Shown in pieces: positions 43,313 through 52,256 of a stretch of 64,000 nucleotides of DNA; the first letter of the stretch is position 1; each line of letters starts with the position of its first letter. Below the pieces are notes generated by a model that did not search any database, was not told where the DNA came from, and saw nothing but the letters and a program-made list of their open reading frames with translations. This DNA is from Anaerolinea thermophila (GTDB lineage: Bacteria > Chloroflexota > Anaerolineae > Anaerolineales > Anaerolineaceae): NCBI RefSeq assembly GCF_020723905.1, contig NZ_DYHZ01000007.1, positions 167,839-231,838 on the forward strand, given 5' to 3'. Position numbers and translations under genes: made by a program.

Positions 43313-44409
43313 GTTCCATGGAGAACTGGAATGAGGTGATTGCCTCTTTGCCGGGAGCGTCCATCCTGCAAACGCGGGAATGGGCGAACATTAAATCTGC
43401 CTATGGCTGGGAATCAATTCCTCAAGTGTGGAAATCCGAACAGGGAGACGTTGTTGCGGCGGCGATGGTATTGCGCAGACGGCTCCGGTTCCGTAATGTG
43501 CCCTTACCGGTCAGTCTTTTGTATGTGCCGCGCGGTCCTCTGCTGGACTGGTCGAACGAAGCCCTGGTATGTCGGGTGATTGCGGATCTGGAAGCCCTTG
43601 CAAAAGCCCAAAAAGCGCTATTTCTCAAGATGGATCCCGAAGTTGTTTTAGGGTGGGGTATACCCGGCAAAGAAGATGCCCGGGAACATTCCATCGGTGT
43701 CTGGGTTCAGTCTTTGCTGCAGAGCCGTGGATGGCTGTTTGCCGCAGAACAAGTTCAATTCCGCAATACGGCGGTACTTGATCTCTCAGGGGATGAAGAC
43801 CGCTGGCTGGCGCGGATGAAACCCAAAACCCGCTACAACCTCCGCCTTGCCGAGCGCAAGGGTGTCAGCGTTCGACAGTGCACGGGAGAGGATCTGGGGT
43901 TGCTCTATCGCATGTATGTGGAGACTTCCGTGCGGGATGGTTTTATCATTCGCCCTGAACACTATTACCGGCAGGTGTGGACAACCTTCATGGAGAAAAG
44001 GATGTGTTATCCTCTTCTTGCTGAAGTGGAGGGAGAACCTGTTGCTGGACTGGTGTTGTTTGTGTTTGCCGGACGGGCATGGTATTTTTATGGCATGTCC
44101 CGGGAGGTTCATCGGGAAAAAATGCCCAATTATCTGCTTCAGTGGGAAGCCATGCGTCTGGCGAAAAGTCTGGGTGCGAAAGAATATGATTTATGGGGGG
44201 CGCCGGAAGTGTTTGATGAATCAGATCCCATGTGGGGAGTGTTTCGCTTCAAAGAAGGACTGGGTGCTCAGGTCGTGCGTACCCTGGGTGCATGGGATTT
44301 CCCGGTGTATCCTCTGGGGTATCGCTTGTTCACCCACGTGCTTCCTCGCCTGCTGGATGTGATGCGCTGGCGTGCGCGCAGACAATTACGCCGGGAGGTT
44401 TCTGTATGA
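43309..44409 (+). CDS. FemABX-type peptidoglycan bridge aminoacyltransferase, copy 2
   Basis: 366 residues from the ATG at 43309, overlapping copy 1 by 4 nt (ATGA). Motifs match copy 1 almost step for step (DEDRWLARMKPKTRYNLRLAERKGV, AWYFYGMS, NYLLQWEAMRLA), so the pair arose by duplication. Divergence is moderate, suggesting the two add successive, different residues to one bridge, as in FemX/FemA systems. This is inference. It overlaps the downstream PLP enzyme gene by 4 nt. Confidence 0.92.
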   Translation: MSSMENWNEVIASLPGASILQTREWANIKSAYGWESIPQVWKSEQGDVVAAAMVLRRRLRFRNVPLPVSLLYVPRGPLLDWSNEALVCRVIADLEALAKAQKALFLKMDPEVVLGWGIPGKEDAREHSIGVWVQSLLQSRGWLFAAEQVQFRNTAVLDLSGDEDRWLARMKPKTRYNLRLAERKGVSVRQCTGEDLGLLYRMYVETSVRDGFIIRPEHYYRQVWTTFMEKRMCYPLLAEVEGEPVAGLVLFVFAGRAWYFYGMSREVHREKMPNYLLQWEAMRLAKSLGAKEYDLWGAPEVFDESDPMWGVFRFKEGLGAQVVRTLGAWDFPVYPLGYRLFTHVLPRLLDVMRWRARRQLRREVSV

Positions 44410-45377
44410 TTCCCCGATTGAAACTGGCGGCTTTACCTACTCCTGTTGAGTTTCTGCCGCGTTTAGGGGCGTATTTAGGCGGATTGCGCATTCTGATCAA
44501 GCGCGATGACCTCACCGGTGTTGCCTTTGGAGGGAATAAAACTCGCAAGTTAGAACTGGTGCTGGCGGAAGCCCAGAGCGTAGGCGCACGTACCTTGATT
44601 ACGGTCGGCGCAGTACAGTCCAATCATTGCCGTCAGGTGGCAGCGCTTGCAGCACGGATGGGCTTGAGATGCAAACTGGTGCTTTATGGCGAACCACCGA
44701 CGCGCCCTTCGGGGAACCTGTTCTTAGACCGCCTGTTTGGTGCAGAAATCATCTGGACGAGCAAAGAAGCCCGTAATGAAACTCTGAATGAGGTTTTTGG
44801 AGAATCCTGGGCGCAAGGAGAACGTCCCTATCTGATTCCGCTGGGGGCATCAAATGCGTTAGGAGCAGTGGCATATACCCTCGCTTTCGATGAGATGCTC
44901 CAGCAAACCCAATCGGAACGGATTGATTGGATTGTGGTAGCCTCTTCCTCCGGGGGGACACAGGCGGGGCTGGTATTGGGTGCGCACCGGCGTCATTTTC
45001 ATGGCCGTATCCTGGGGATCAGCATCGATGAGCCGGAGCGGGAATTAAAAGAAGTGGTGGCGTTTCTGGCGCGGGAAGCGTCCGATCGTCTTGGAAAAGA
45101 GATCCCCGTTCGCCCTGAGGAAGTTTTTGTCAATGCTGATTATTTGGGGCAGGGTTACGGCATCATGGGTGAGCCAGAAAAAGAAGCCATCACCCTGTTT
45201 GCTCAACTGGAAGGGGTATTGCTCGATCCGGTTTATACGGGAAGAGCGGCAGCAGGTTTGATGGATCTGGCGCGGAAGGGCTTTTTCCGTCCGGGAGAGA
45301 CGATTTTATTCTGGCATACCGGTGGAACGCCCGCATTGTTTGCGGATATATATCAGAACAGATTCCTCAACGAATAA
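44406..45377 (+). CDS. D-cysteine desulfhydrase / ACC deaminase family PLP enzyme
   Basis: 323 residues from the ATG at 44406 (MIPRLKLAALPTPVEFLPRL). Fold-type II PLP enzyme with the Schiff-base Lys in FGGNKTRKLE, substrate loop VGAVQSNHCRQVAA, phosphate loop SSSGGTQAG, and ILFWHTGGTPALF at the end. DcyD splits D-cysteine to pyruvate, sulfide and ammonia; ACC deaminase is related and cannot be excluded without its specific residues. Coupled to two FemX genes, a role with D-amino acids or wall turnover is possible. It ends 11 nt inside the convergent kinase gene. Confidence 0.88.
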   Translation: MIPRLKLAALPTPVEFLPRLGAYLGGLRILIKRDDLTGVAFGGNKTRKLELVLAEAQSVGARTLITVGAVQSNHCRQVAALAARMGLRCKLVLYGEPPTRPSGNLFLDRLFGAEIIWTSKEARNETLNEVFGESWAQGERPYLIPLGASNALGAVAYTLAFDEMLQQTQSERIDWIVVASSSGGTQAGLVLGAHRRHFHGRILGISIDEPERELKEVVAFLAREASDRLGKEIPVRPEEVFVNADYLGQGYGIMGEPEKEAITLFAQLEGVLLDPVYTGRAAAGLMDLARKGFFRPGETILFWHTGGTPALFADIYQNRFLNE

Positions 45378-47499
45378 CCGGCCGCCAAACGGGGGAATAG
45401 TCAAATGCCGGGTCGGTGGTTAACCGAATATTCGTGGCGCCGTTCATTGTCATGAGATAAATATCGTGGTTGGTACCGTCGGGCCAGCCTTCATAGACAA
45501 CCCAGAAACCGTCCGGTGAGAGGGTGAAACTGCCGACCGGTCCAATATCCACTGTGCCGCTGGCAGGGATACGGAACTCGCGAGGATTCTTTCGATCTTC
45601 GTAGCGCATGCCCACCAGTCTTGGCACCTTAGAACCGCCCACAATTTGATTGTAGAGAACGGCTTGCCCATCCCAGGACCAAATTGGAAAGAAATTTGTC
45701 ACATCTCCGGGCGGACTGAAGCGTACCTGATTGTCTCCATCTTCGCTCATAATCCAGATTTGACTGTTGGAGATGCGCCGGACAAAGGCGATTTGTCGGC
45801 TGATGGGGGACCAGGCAGGCTGAAGGTCCGAATAGCGAGATTCCGATATTTCCCGCGCAATCAGGGTTTGCAAATCGATAACAAAGATGCTGGGGCGTCC
45901 CGTGCGGAGGGATGTGAATGCCAGTTTCTTTCCATCCGGCGACCATGTGGGGTCGAAATCTCCCTCAGGGCTGGAAGGAAGGGGAACGGGCTCCGATCCA
46001 TCCAGTGTGAGCAGATAAATGGCGCTGCCTTCGTAAATTTCGCGTTTTCCCGGACACGGGGAGATGAATGCCAGTCTGGTTCCGTCTGGAGACCAGGCTG
46101 GTTGACAGGCACCGTTGCGCATATTGGTGATTTGTCTCAGGTTTTGCCCATCTACGCTCATCATCCAGATCTGCATTTGCCCGGTGCGTTCGGAAACAAA
46201 GGCAATTTCTGATGCGCCGCCGCCCAATGGAGTGGCAGTCGGGGTGAAGACGGGGGTAGGCGTCTCAGTTGGTGTAGGCGGCACGATCGGGATGAAATTT
46301 TCTGTGGCAGTGGGATCGGGTGAAGGCGCTTCACGGGTAGGAGGCGTTTGCTCCATGGCAGGAATGGGAGTGCCTTCCTGAGCGATTTCCAGCGACGGGG
46401 TGGCAGAGGCAATTTCTGTTCCGGCAAAAGGTGTAGCGGGATATACACCGGCAAAAAGACTCCGCGTCAGGTCTGGGCGCATGGTAAACAGAAGATAGAA
46501 GAAGCCAATTGCCAGAACAAAGACTGGTATCAGGATAGCCGGTTGGAAACGACGACGCTTCATGAAATTGCGTTTAGATTTTTGTTTTCCGTTGGTGGAG
46601 GGCTGACTTCCACCATTTTGAGCCATTTCCTGTGCCAGCAACTCAGGCGGAGGGGGAGAAATAGTGGGGCGTTCTTTAAAGAATGCCCCTACTTCGCTGC
46701 ATTCAATTAAGGCTTGACGGAATTCCTCTGCGCTCTGAAAGCGATCATCCGGGTCAACTTCCAGCGCTTTTTCAATGACTTCTGCAAGGCGGCGGTTGAT
46801 CTTTGGGCGTAATTTACGAATGTCGGTTAACTGTTCTTTTCCCGTTAAACGGTTCAATCCATCTTCGGGAATAGAACCGGTTAGCGCCGCATACAGGGTA
46901 GCCCCAAGGGAATATACGTCACTGCGCTCGTCGGTATGGGATGTTCCGTACTGCTCAGGCGGAGAATAGCCTGGCGTCATGGCGCGGGCGCCAGTCATCG
47001 TCACCTGATTCCCTTCCATGATTTTTGCCAGCCCAAAATCAACCAGTACGGCTTGACCTTCGGGGGTGACTTTAATGTTGCCGGGCTTTAGATCCCGATG
47101 AATGATTGGCTGATGGCGGGTATGCAGGTAATTGAGTGCCTCACAAACGGAGATGCCAATCAGGATCACTTCATTTTCGGGTAAAACCCCGGAGCGTTCC
47201 ATCCGCTGACGCAGGTCTTCCCCTTCAATGTAATCCATGACCAGATACTGCCCCTGTCCGGGCAAGACAAAATAATCCGTGACGTGTGGCAGACCCGGGT
47301 GTCTTAATCCAGCAAGAATGCGCGCTTCGCGTTCAAATTGACGGCTGTATTCTTCGGTGAGAAATAGATTTTCTTTTACGGCTACGTGAACCCCCAGATG
47401 CTCATCCACTGCGCGATATACTGCGCCCATTCCACCTTGACCAAGGATGGACACAATACGATAGCGGTGATTGAGGAGGGTTCCCGCGGCGAGAGGCAT
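45367..47499 (-). CDS. Ser/Thr protein kinase with extracellular beta-propeller
   Basis: 710 residues. Cytosolic Hanks-type kinase at 1-270: GQGGMGAVY loop, VAVKE lysine, HRDLKPGN catalytic loop, VDFGLAK, and APE-like PPEQYG. One membrane helix near 318-338, a Thr/Pro-rich linker (about 355-425), then TolB-like PD40 repeats (WSPDGTRLAFIS, WSPDGKKLAFTS, SPDGFWVVYEG) outside the cell. The propeller replaces the PASTA sensor of PknB and should bind an envelope ligand. TAAAAT ends 6 nt before the ATG with no Shine-Dalgarno, so the mRNA is probably leaderless. Confidence 0.94.
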   Translation of the reverse strand: MPLAAGTLLNHRYRIVSILGQGGMGAVYRAVDEHLGVHVAVKENLFLTEEYSRQFEREARILAGLRHPGLPHVTDYFVLPGQGQYLVMDYIEGEDLRQRMERSGVLPENEVILIGISVCEALNYLHTRHQPIIHRDLKPGNIKVTPEGQAVLVDFGLAKIMEGNQVTMTGARAMTPGYSPPEQYGTSHTDERSDVYSLGATLYAALTGSIPEDGLNRLTGKEQLTDIRKLRPKINRRLAEVIEKALEVDPDDRFQSAEEFRQALIECSEVGAFFKERPTISPPPPELLAQEMAQNGGSQPSTNGKQKSKRNFMKRRRFQPAILIPVFVLAIGFFYLLFTMRPDLTRSLFAGVYPATPFAGTEIASATPSLEIAQEGTPIPAMEQTPPTREAPSPDPTATENFIPIVPPTPTETPTPVFTPTATPLGGGASEIAFVSERTGQMQIWMMSVDGQNLRQITNMRNGACQPAWSPDGTRLAFISPCPGKREIYEGSAIYLLTLDGSEPVPLPSSPEGDFDPTWSPDGKKLAFTSLRTGRPSIFVIDLQTLIAREISESRYSDLQPAWSPISRQIAFVRRISNSQIWIMSEDGDNQVRFSPPGDVTNFFPIWSWDGQAVLYNQIVGGSKVPRLVGMRYEDRKNPREFRIPASGTVDIGPVGSFTLSPDGFWVVYEGWPDGTNHDIYLMTMNGATNIRLTTDPAFDYSPVWRPVIR

Positions 47500-47505
47500 G
47501 GTTTG

Positions 47506-47534
47506 ATTTTACCTGACGAATGATTTCACTGCAA
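47506..47534 (-). promoter_or_regulatory. Promoter of the kinase gene, leaderless spacing
   Basis: TTGCAG and TAAAAT are 17 nt apart on the minus strand, and TAAAAT is followed by CAAACC and then the ATG at 47499. Confidence 0.5.
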
Positions 47535-47539
47535 CGAGT

Positions 47540-48556
47540 TTATTTTAGCAGTTTTTCTGGCTGGGTATTGGGTTCGATGATGATCTTCTTTGCCATTTCC
47601 AGACCGGTTAAGTCAGGTGAAAAACCCCAGGTCAACACACCCAGGGCAACGCCGAACCACAGAGTTGCCAGGCGAATTAACACGGTAGCAGTGGAGGCGA
47701 TTTCAGGAGGGGTGTGGAGTGTAAGAGTCAGCAATCCGGCAATGGAAATTTCTGCCGCGCCCAGTCCACCCGGCAGAGCCGAAACCGCCCCAATGATTGT
47801 GGAAAATGCCAGAATGAAAATGGCAGTGTGAAGCAAATGAGCGCTCGGTTCCATTCCCAGCCCGATCAGGATGAAATAGAAACCAATTCCTTCGCCAAGC
47901 CAGGAAATCAGTCCCAGACCGACCGCCAGCAAAGCCGCCCCCGGCTGAAACAATGTAAAACTCCCTTCATAAAACTCGCGGATACTCTGGGAAAACCGTT
48001 TCAGAAAATGCACCCGTTCAATCTGATCGAGGACCCACAGCGCGGCAGGGCGAATTTGCGAAAGGATCATCACCCCTAAAAGCCCTGCAAGGATGAGGGC
48101 AAATCCTGCCCAGTATTCAGGAAAGGCTAAAATACCAACCATCGAAAGGATAAAAACTGCCAGTCCATCGCTCAATCGTTCTGCCAGGACCACTGAGATT
48201 CCCCGTCCTACAGGAACTGCTGTTTTCCGCATTAACCAGACCCCTTTCAGCACTTCTCCTACCTTTCCGGGGGTGACAGCCAGGGGAAAACCTGCCAGGA
48301 AAATCCGTAAACTGGTAAGCAGGCTCAGACGATGAACGCCAATCTGTTTCAGATAAAAATGCCACTTTATGAATCGGAGGGAATAATTCAACAGGGTAAA
48401 TCCCAGCGCAATGCCAAAATATTTCACTTTAAATTCCAGAATGGTCGAACTCACATGTTGTAGATCGCCCAGTAAGGCAAGTCCTGACAGCACGACAAGG
48501 CCTAACAGCACACCGGGTAAGAGAGCCTGAAACATCGAACGATTCGAAACGCTCAT
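47540..48556 (-). CDS. Flippase-like (UPF0104/LPG synthase TM) membrane protein
   Basis: 338 residues with eight predicted helices. Family features: FLAGFPLAVTPGKVGEVLKGVWLM and ERLSDGLAVF in the first half, and SALPGGLGAAEISIAGLL in the second. It is similar in kind to the protein at 19594-20652 but stands beside different genes. Possible roles are flipping of a glycolipid or lysyl-lipid; no catalytic C-terminal domain is present, so it is not a full MprF. A TATAAT lies 18 nt upstream of the ATG and a GAGGGA ribosome site between. Confidence 0.87.
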   Translation of the reverse strand: MSVSNRSMFQALLPGVLLGLVVLSGLALLGDLQHVSSTILEFKVKYFGIALGFTLLNYSLRFIKWHFYLKQIGVHRLSLLTSLRIFLAGFPLAVTPGKVGEVLKGVWLMRKTAVPVGRGISVVLAERLSDGLAVFILSMVGILAFPEYWAGFALILAGLLGVMILSQIRPAALWVLDQIERVHFLKRFSQSIREFYEGSFTLFQPGAALLAVGLGLISWLGEGIGFYFILIGLGMEPSAHLLHTAIFILAFSTIIGAVSALPGGLGAAEISIAGLLTLTLHTPPEIASTATVLIRLATLWFGVALGVLTWGFSPDLTGLEMAKKIIIEPNTQPEKLLK

Positions 48557-48652
48557 GAATATCCCTCTACTGGGATTATACTGAGAATCATGCCAGATTT
48601 CCTTACAGGGTTGTTAACTAAAAGTTATCAATTCTGTCAGGTGATTCTGTAA

Positions 48653-48658
48653 TACAAT
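48653..48658 (+). promoter_or_regulatory. -10 element placed for a leaderless psuK mRNA
   Basis: TACAAT ends 6 nt before the ATG at 48665, and no Shine-Dalgarno is present. Confidence 0.5.
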
Positions 48659-48664
48659 CAAAAT

Positions 48665-49621
48665 ATGTCTCTGGAAAGTTTACAAGAACGTGCTGCGCGT
48701 CCGGTGCTGGCAATTGGCGCCGCCGGGTTAGATATGGTGGGGGTGCTTTCCGAACCCGTCACCGAACGTCTTTCTAAACCTGCAAGTATTCGATTTTCCT
48801 TTGGGGGCGTTGCCCGAAACGTGGCGGAGAACCTGGCTCGTTTAGGGCATCCTGTGCGGCTGGCTACAGCAGTAGGAGAAGACCCCTTTGGTTCCGATTT
48901 GCTTGAGCATACTGCCTCCTGTGGTGTGGATGTGTCTCCCAGTATCCATGTACAGGGGCATGATACCGGCTCTTACCTTGCGGTGTATGATCAGGATGGT
49001 ACCCTGCAGATGGCGCTGGAGGATATGCAGGTGCTTCAAGCCCTGACGCCCACTTATATTCGCGAACTGGAACCGCTGTTTGAGGATTCCTGTTTGATCT
49101 TTGTGGATGCCAATCTGCCGCCCAAAACCCTGAAAGTGCTTTTCCAGCAAGCCCGGCGGCTCAAAGTTCCGGTGTGTGCCGATACCACCTCTGTCGTTCT
49201 GGCGGAGCGTTTATTGCCATACCTGAAGCATCTTTTCCTGCTTTCTACCAATAGCAAAGAGGCTTCTGTCCTGACCAACCATACGCCTGATGTGACCGGT
49301 CGAGCCAGTGCAATGGAGGTCTCGCGCTTCTTCATCAATCAGGGGGTTGAGGTGGTGCTGATTGCGCTGGCGGCTTTTGGAGTGGTTTATGCCACCTCCG
49401 AAACCAGCGGGCATGTCCCAGCCATTCGAACAAAAGTGGTGGATCCCACTGGCGCGGGAGACGCGCTCACAGCCACAACCCTGTTTGGATTACTCAATGA
49501 TATTCCGCTGGATGATTGTGTCCGTCTGGGCGTCACCGCCGCATCGATGGTGTTGAAACATACCGGTCCAGTTTATCCGGGCATCTCTCTGGAAAGCCTT
49601 TACGATCAGTTGATTGGTTGA
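48665..49621 (+). CDS. psuK: PfkB-family kinase, probable pseudouridine kinase
   Basis: 318 residues. Ribokinase-like fold with the N-terminal Gly-rich signature (GGVARNVAENLARLG) and the C-terminal PfkB signature with catalytic Asp (DPTGAGDALTA). On its own it could be any PfkB sugar or nucleoside kinase, but it lies 3 bp before psuG, which fixes pseudouridine as the likely substrate. It phosphorylates pseudouridine so that PsuG can split it to uracil and ribose 5-phosphate. Confidence 0.88.
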   Translation: MSLESLQERAARPVLAIGAAGLDMVGVLSEPVTERLSKPASIRFSFGGVARNVAENLARLGHPVRLATAVGEDPFGSDLLEHTASCGVDVSPSIHVQGHDTGSYLAVYDQDGTLQMALEDMQVLQALTPTYIRELEPLFEDSCLIFVDANLPPKTLKVLFQQARRLKVPVCADTTSVVLAERLLPYLKHLFLLSTNSKEASVLTNHTPDVTGRASAMEVSRFFINQGVEVVLIALAAFGVVYATSETSGHVPAIRTKVVDPTGAGDALTATTLFGLLNDIPLDDCVRLGVTAASMVLKHTGPVYPGISLESLYDQLIG

Positions 49622-49624
49622 TTC

Positions 49625-50542
49625 ATGGAAAATTTTCTTGTCTCTCCCTCTGTTCAGCAAGCCCTCACTCTGCAGTCGCCCCTGGTAGCGCTGGAGACTG
49701 CTGTCGTCACCCATGGCTTGCCTTTTCCCACCAACCTTGAACTGGCGTGTGCTCTCGAACAGGAAGTGCGGGATCAGGGTGCTACCCCGGCAACGATTGG
49801 GGTCTTCCGGGGGATTGTTCATGTGGGTGTCTCTGTGGAGGTGCTGGAAAATCTGGCTCGGGAAGAGAGGGTACGAAAAATCAGCGCAAGAGATTTTGGC
49901 ATTGCTCTGGCGCGGGGAGAAAGCGGCGGAACGACCGTTGCAGGAACGTTGATGGTTGCCCGGAAATTGGGAATTCGTGTTTTTGCCACCGGTGGAATTG
50001 GCGGAGTGCACCGTCATGCACCTTTTGATGTCAGCGCTGATTTGAGCGAACTGGGGCGTTCTCCCCTTGTGGTGGTTTGTGCAGGCGCCAAAGCCATTCT
50101 GGATTTACCCGCCACGCGCGAAGTGCTCGAAACCCAGGGCGTCCCTGTGCTGGGTTACCAGACCGATGATTTTCCCGCTTTTTATTCCCGCGAGAGCGGC
50201 TTAAACGTAGATATTCGTGTAGATACAGCCGAAGAAGTGGTAAAAATTGCCCGGGCACACTGGGAAACGGGAAACATCAGTGCAGTTCTGGTGGTTGTTC
50301 CTCCGCCCGCCGAATTTGCTCTTCCCAGAGCGCAAGTGGAAATCTGGATTGAGCAGGCTGTTCAGGAATGTGAGCAGCGCGGGATACACGGCGCAGAGGT
50401 CACACCATTCCTGCTGGCGCGAATGACAGAACTCAGCGGTGGCACCAGTTTGCAGGCAAATCTGGCTCTCTTAAGACAGAACGCCCGTATCGGCGCTCAA
50501 ATTGCCCGGGCGCTTGCCAGTTTCCATAAACGCATAATCTAA
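49625..50542 (+). CDS. psuG: Pseudouridine-5'-phosphate glycosidase
   Basis: 305 residues. Diagnostic segments: ALETAVVTHGLPFPTNLELA, GATPATIGVFRGIVHVG, SARDFGIALARGESGGTTVAGT, FATGGIGGVHRHAPFDVSADL, and GYQTDDFPAFYSRESG. It breaks the C-C glycosidic bond of pseudouridine 5'-phosphate, giving uracil and ribose 5-phosphate. With psuK it forms a complete catabolic pair for modified nucleoside from RNA turnover. There is no clear ribosome site, so translation is probably coupled. Confidence 0.96.
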   Translation: MENFLVSPSVQQALTLQSPLVALETAVVTHGLPFPTNLELACALEQEVRDQGATPATIGVFRGIVHVGVSVEVLENLAREERVRKISARDFGIALARGESGGTTVAGTLMVARKLGIRVFATGGIGGVHRHAPFDVSADLSELGRSPLVVVCAGAKAILDLPATREVLETQGVPVLGYQTDDFPAFYSRESGLNVDIRVDTAEEVVKIARAHWETGNISAVLVVVPPPAEFALPRAQVEIWIEQAVQECEQRGIHGAEVTPFLLARMTELSGGTSLQANLALLRQNARIGAQIARALASFHKRII

Positions 50543-50578
50543 TCTGCCGAGGTTCTCGAAAACACCTGTCTTTCCCGC

Positions 50579-51538
50579 TTATGGGCGGGGTGTGGATGTG
50601 ACCGTGGCGGTAGGCCAGCGCGTATCCGTTGGACGGCGGGTATTGGTGACCGTTGGGGTGAGCGTAATAGTGGGTGTGCGGGTAGGCGTCCCTGTGAATG
50701 AAGGCGTGGGCGACGGACGGGTTGGACTTGGACCCGGTGTGGCAGTAGGAACGGGGGTACGGGTAGGTGTCCGGGTTGGTGGCGGCGTAGGTGGTTCCCC
50801 TTCCACGGTAAATCGTCCGGAGCGTTTCCATTCTGTGCCGACAAAAATTTGCACCTCATATTCGCCTGGAAGCCATCCCCCTACCGGCTCAATGCACTCA
50901 GAATACCCGAAGCCGCCAGTACCGCCATTCCAGGGCAGAGTTTCGAAACATACCAGTTCCCCACCGCGATACCAAAGCGCACTCCACTGGGAGCCAACGG
51001 TCATCTGATCGTAACTGAATACAGCATAAATCTGCGTGATCGGATTCTTAAAAACATCTGCCGGATCCACGGGCTGAAAACTCTTGTTCAGTTTGGTTGC
51101 AAACACCAGCGGACTGAACACCGCTGAAGGATTCGGGGTGATGGTGGACTGGAACTGCGTTTCCACTGCAGGTGGCATCGCCGGTGTGTTTGTGATAGAG
51201 GGGGTATTGGTAATGGTGGGTGTGGGGGTAATGGTCGGGGTCTGGGTAATGGTTGGGGTCAGGGTAACGGTTGGCGTCAGTGTCACGGTTGGGGTAGGGG
51301 GGAAGTACCGGTAAGCCACCGGTTCGGCAAAGCGGTTAATCACCACCGCCATGGCAAAAAAAAGGAAAGAAAATGTAACCAGTCGCCATCCCTGACTGAG
51401 ACGCTGGCGCCGCTTTTGGAAATAGGTGAGGCGGCGTCCTGCCTGAATCGTTCTCCACCCTGTCCAGAAGGATAGAAAGGACAGAAACAGGAATGTAAAC
51501 GAGGCAACGACCACGCCTGTCTTGATATCCAGATTCAT
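50579..51538 (-). CDS. Membrane protein with two Thr-Pro repeat regions
   Basis: 319 residues: two membrane helices (about 10-27 and 55-73), a low-complexity TPTPTxT stretch (80-115), a compact globular domain (about 140-240; VGSQWSALWYRGGELVCFETLPW...GEYEVQIFVG), and a second Thr/Pro/Arg tail to the end. The globular part looks like a small beta-sandwich for extracytoplasmic binding. No family recognised. TGC-TATAAT lies 8 nt before the ATG and no Shine-Dalgarno is present. Confidence 0.75.
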   Translation of the reverse strand: MNLDIKTGVVVASFTFLFLSFLSFWTGWRTIQAGRRLTYFQKRRQRLSQGWRLVTFSFLFFAMAVVINRFAEPVAYRYFPPTPTVTLTPTVTLTPTITQTPTITPTPTITNTPSITNTPAMPPAVETQFQSTITPNPSAVFSPLVFATKLNKSFQPVDPADVFKNPITQIYAVFSYDQMTVGSQWSALWYRGGELVCFETLPWNGGTGGFGYSECIEPVGGWLPGEYEVQIFVGTEWKRSGRFTVEGEPPTPPPTRTPTRTPVPTATPGPSPTRPSPTPSFTGTPTRTPTITLTPTVTNTRRPTDTRWPTATVTSTPRP

Positions 51539-51546
51539 TGAAAAGG

Positions 51547-51555
51547 ATTATAGCA
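51547..51555 (-). promoter_or_regulatory. Extended -10, near-leaderless spacing
   Basis: TGC-TATAAT on the minus strand, 8 nt before the ATG at 51538. Confidence 0.5.
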
Positions 51556-51599
51556 CGGTCTGAAAAACTGCTGAAAGAAAGCCATTCAAAACAAGAAGG

Positions 51600-52256
51600 T
51601 TATGGTGCAGGGATGGGTTCCTGAAAAATCAGGCGCGTTCGCTCCATGCGAGTGGTGGTGGGGTCAATTCCCAGGGCAAGAAGCACCTCTTCTGGTCGGG
51701 CTGTGGCACTTTCCTTTGCTGAGAGACGCATGAGCAGGATGGGCTTATCTCCTTCAGATGAGGTTGTCAGGGTCAGGGTTTCGATGAGAGGGCGGAGGTC
51801 ATACGTTTTTTCCCGCCTCACGCGGATAATTTCACGCTGTTCCAGCAGTCCAGCGATCCGATCAGCCACGTCGGAGGGGGCATCTTCGCGGAACTCAATA
51901 TGGTATTCGGCGGCAAGCACCATGGTTTGCAGGGCAGGCAGGTGAAGCGGAACGATTTCCACCTGTTGAAGGGTTAATCCCGGGGGCGCCGCTCGTTGCA
52001 GGCGTTCCTGCACTTCATCCGGCGGAAGCGTCTCGATCAGCCAGACATCTGCGACTTCGCACAGCGAGGTGAATCCCAGTGGTAATGCGCTAGCCAGGTG
52101 AAAACGTGGACGGGGGTTAAACCCCTGTGAAAATGCCAGCGGTAATCGGGCGCGTCGAAAAGTACGTTCCCAGACAAGCATCATATCCAGATGGCTTACG
52201 TAGCGCAGTTCTGCGCCACGGGCATACCAGAGCCGGTAACGGGTCAATTCGCTCAT
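51600..52256 (-). CDS. TIGR03936/DUF2344 radical SAM-linked protein
   Basis: 218 residues from the ATG at 52256, overlapping the upstream radical SAM gene by 4 nt (ATGA). Typical start: RYRLWYARGAELRYVSHLDMM, then FSQGFNPRPRFHLASALPLG. The family is nearly always next to, or fused with, the TIGR03960 radical SAM protein, and function is unknown. The longer frame to 52304 is not supported. Confidence 0.92.
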   Translation of the reverse strand: MSELTRYRLWYARGAELRYVSHLDMMLVWERTFRRARLPLAFSQGFNPRPRFHLASALPLGFTSLCEVADVWLIETLPPDEVQERLQRAAPPGLTLQQVEIVPLHLPALQTMVLAAEYHIEFREDAPSDVADRIAGLLEQREIIRVRREKTYDLRPLIETLTLTTSSEGDKPILLMRLSAKESATARPEEVLLALGIDPTTTRMERTRLIFQEPIPAP

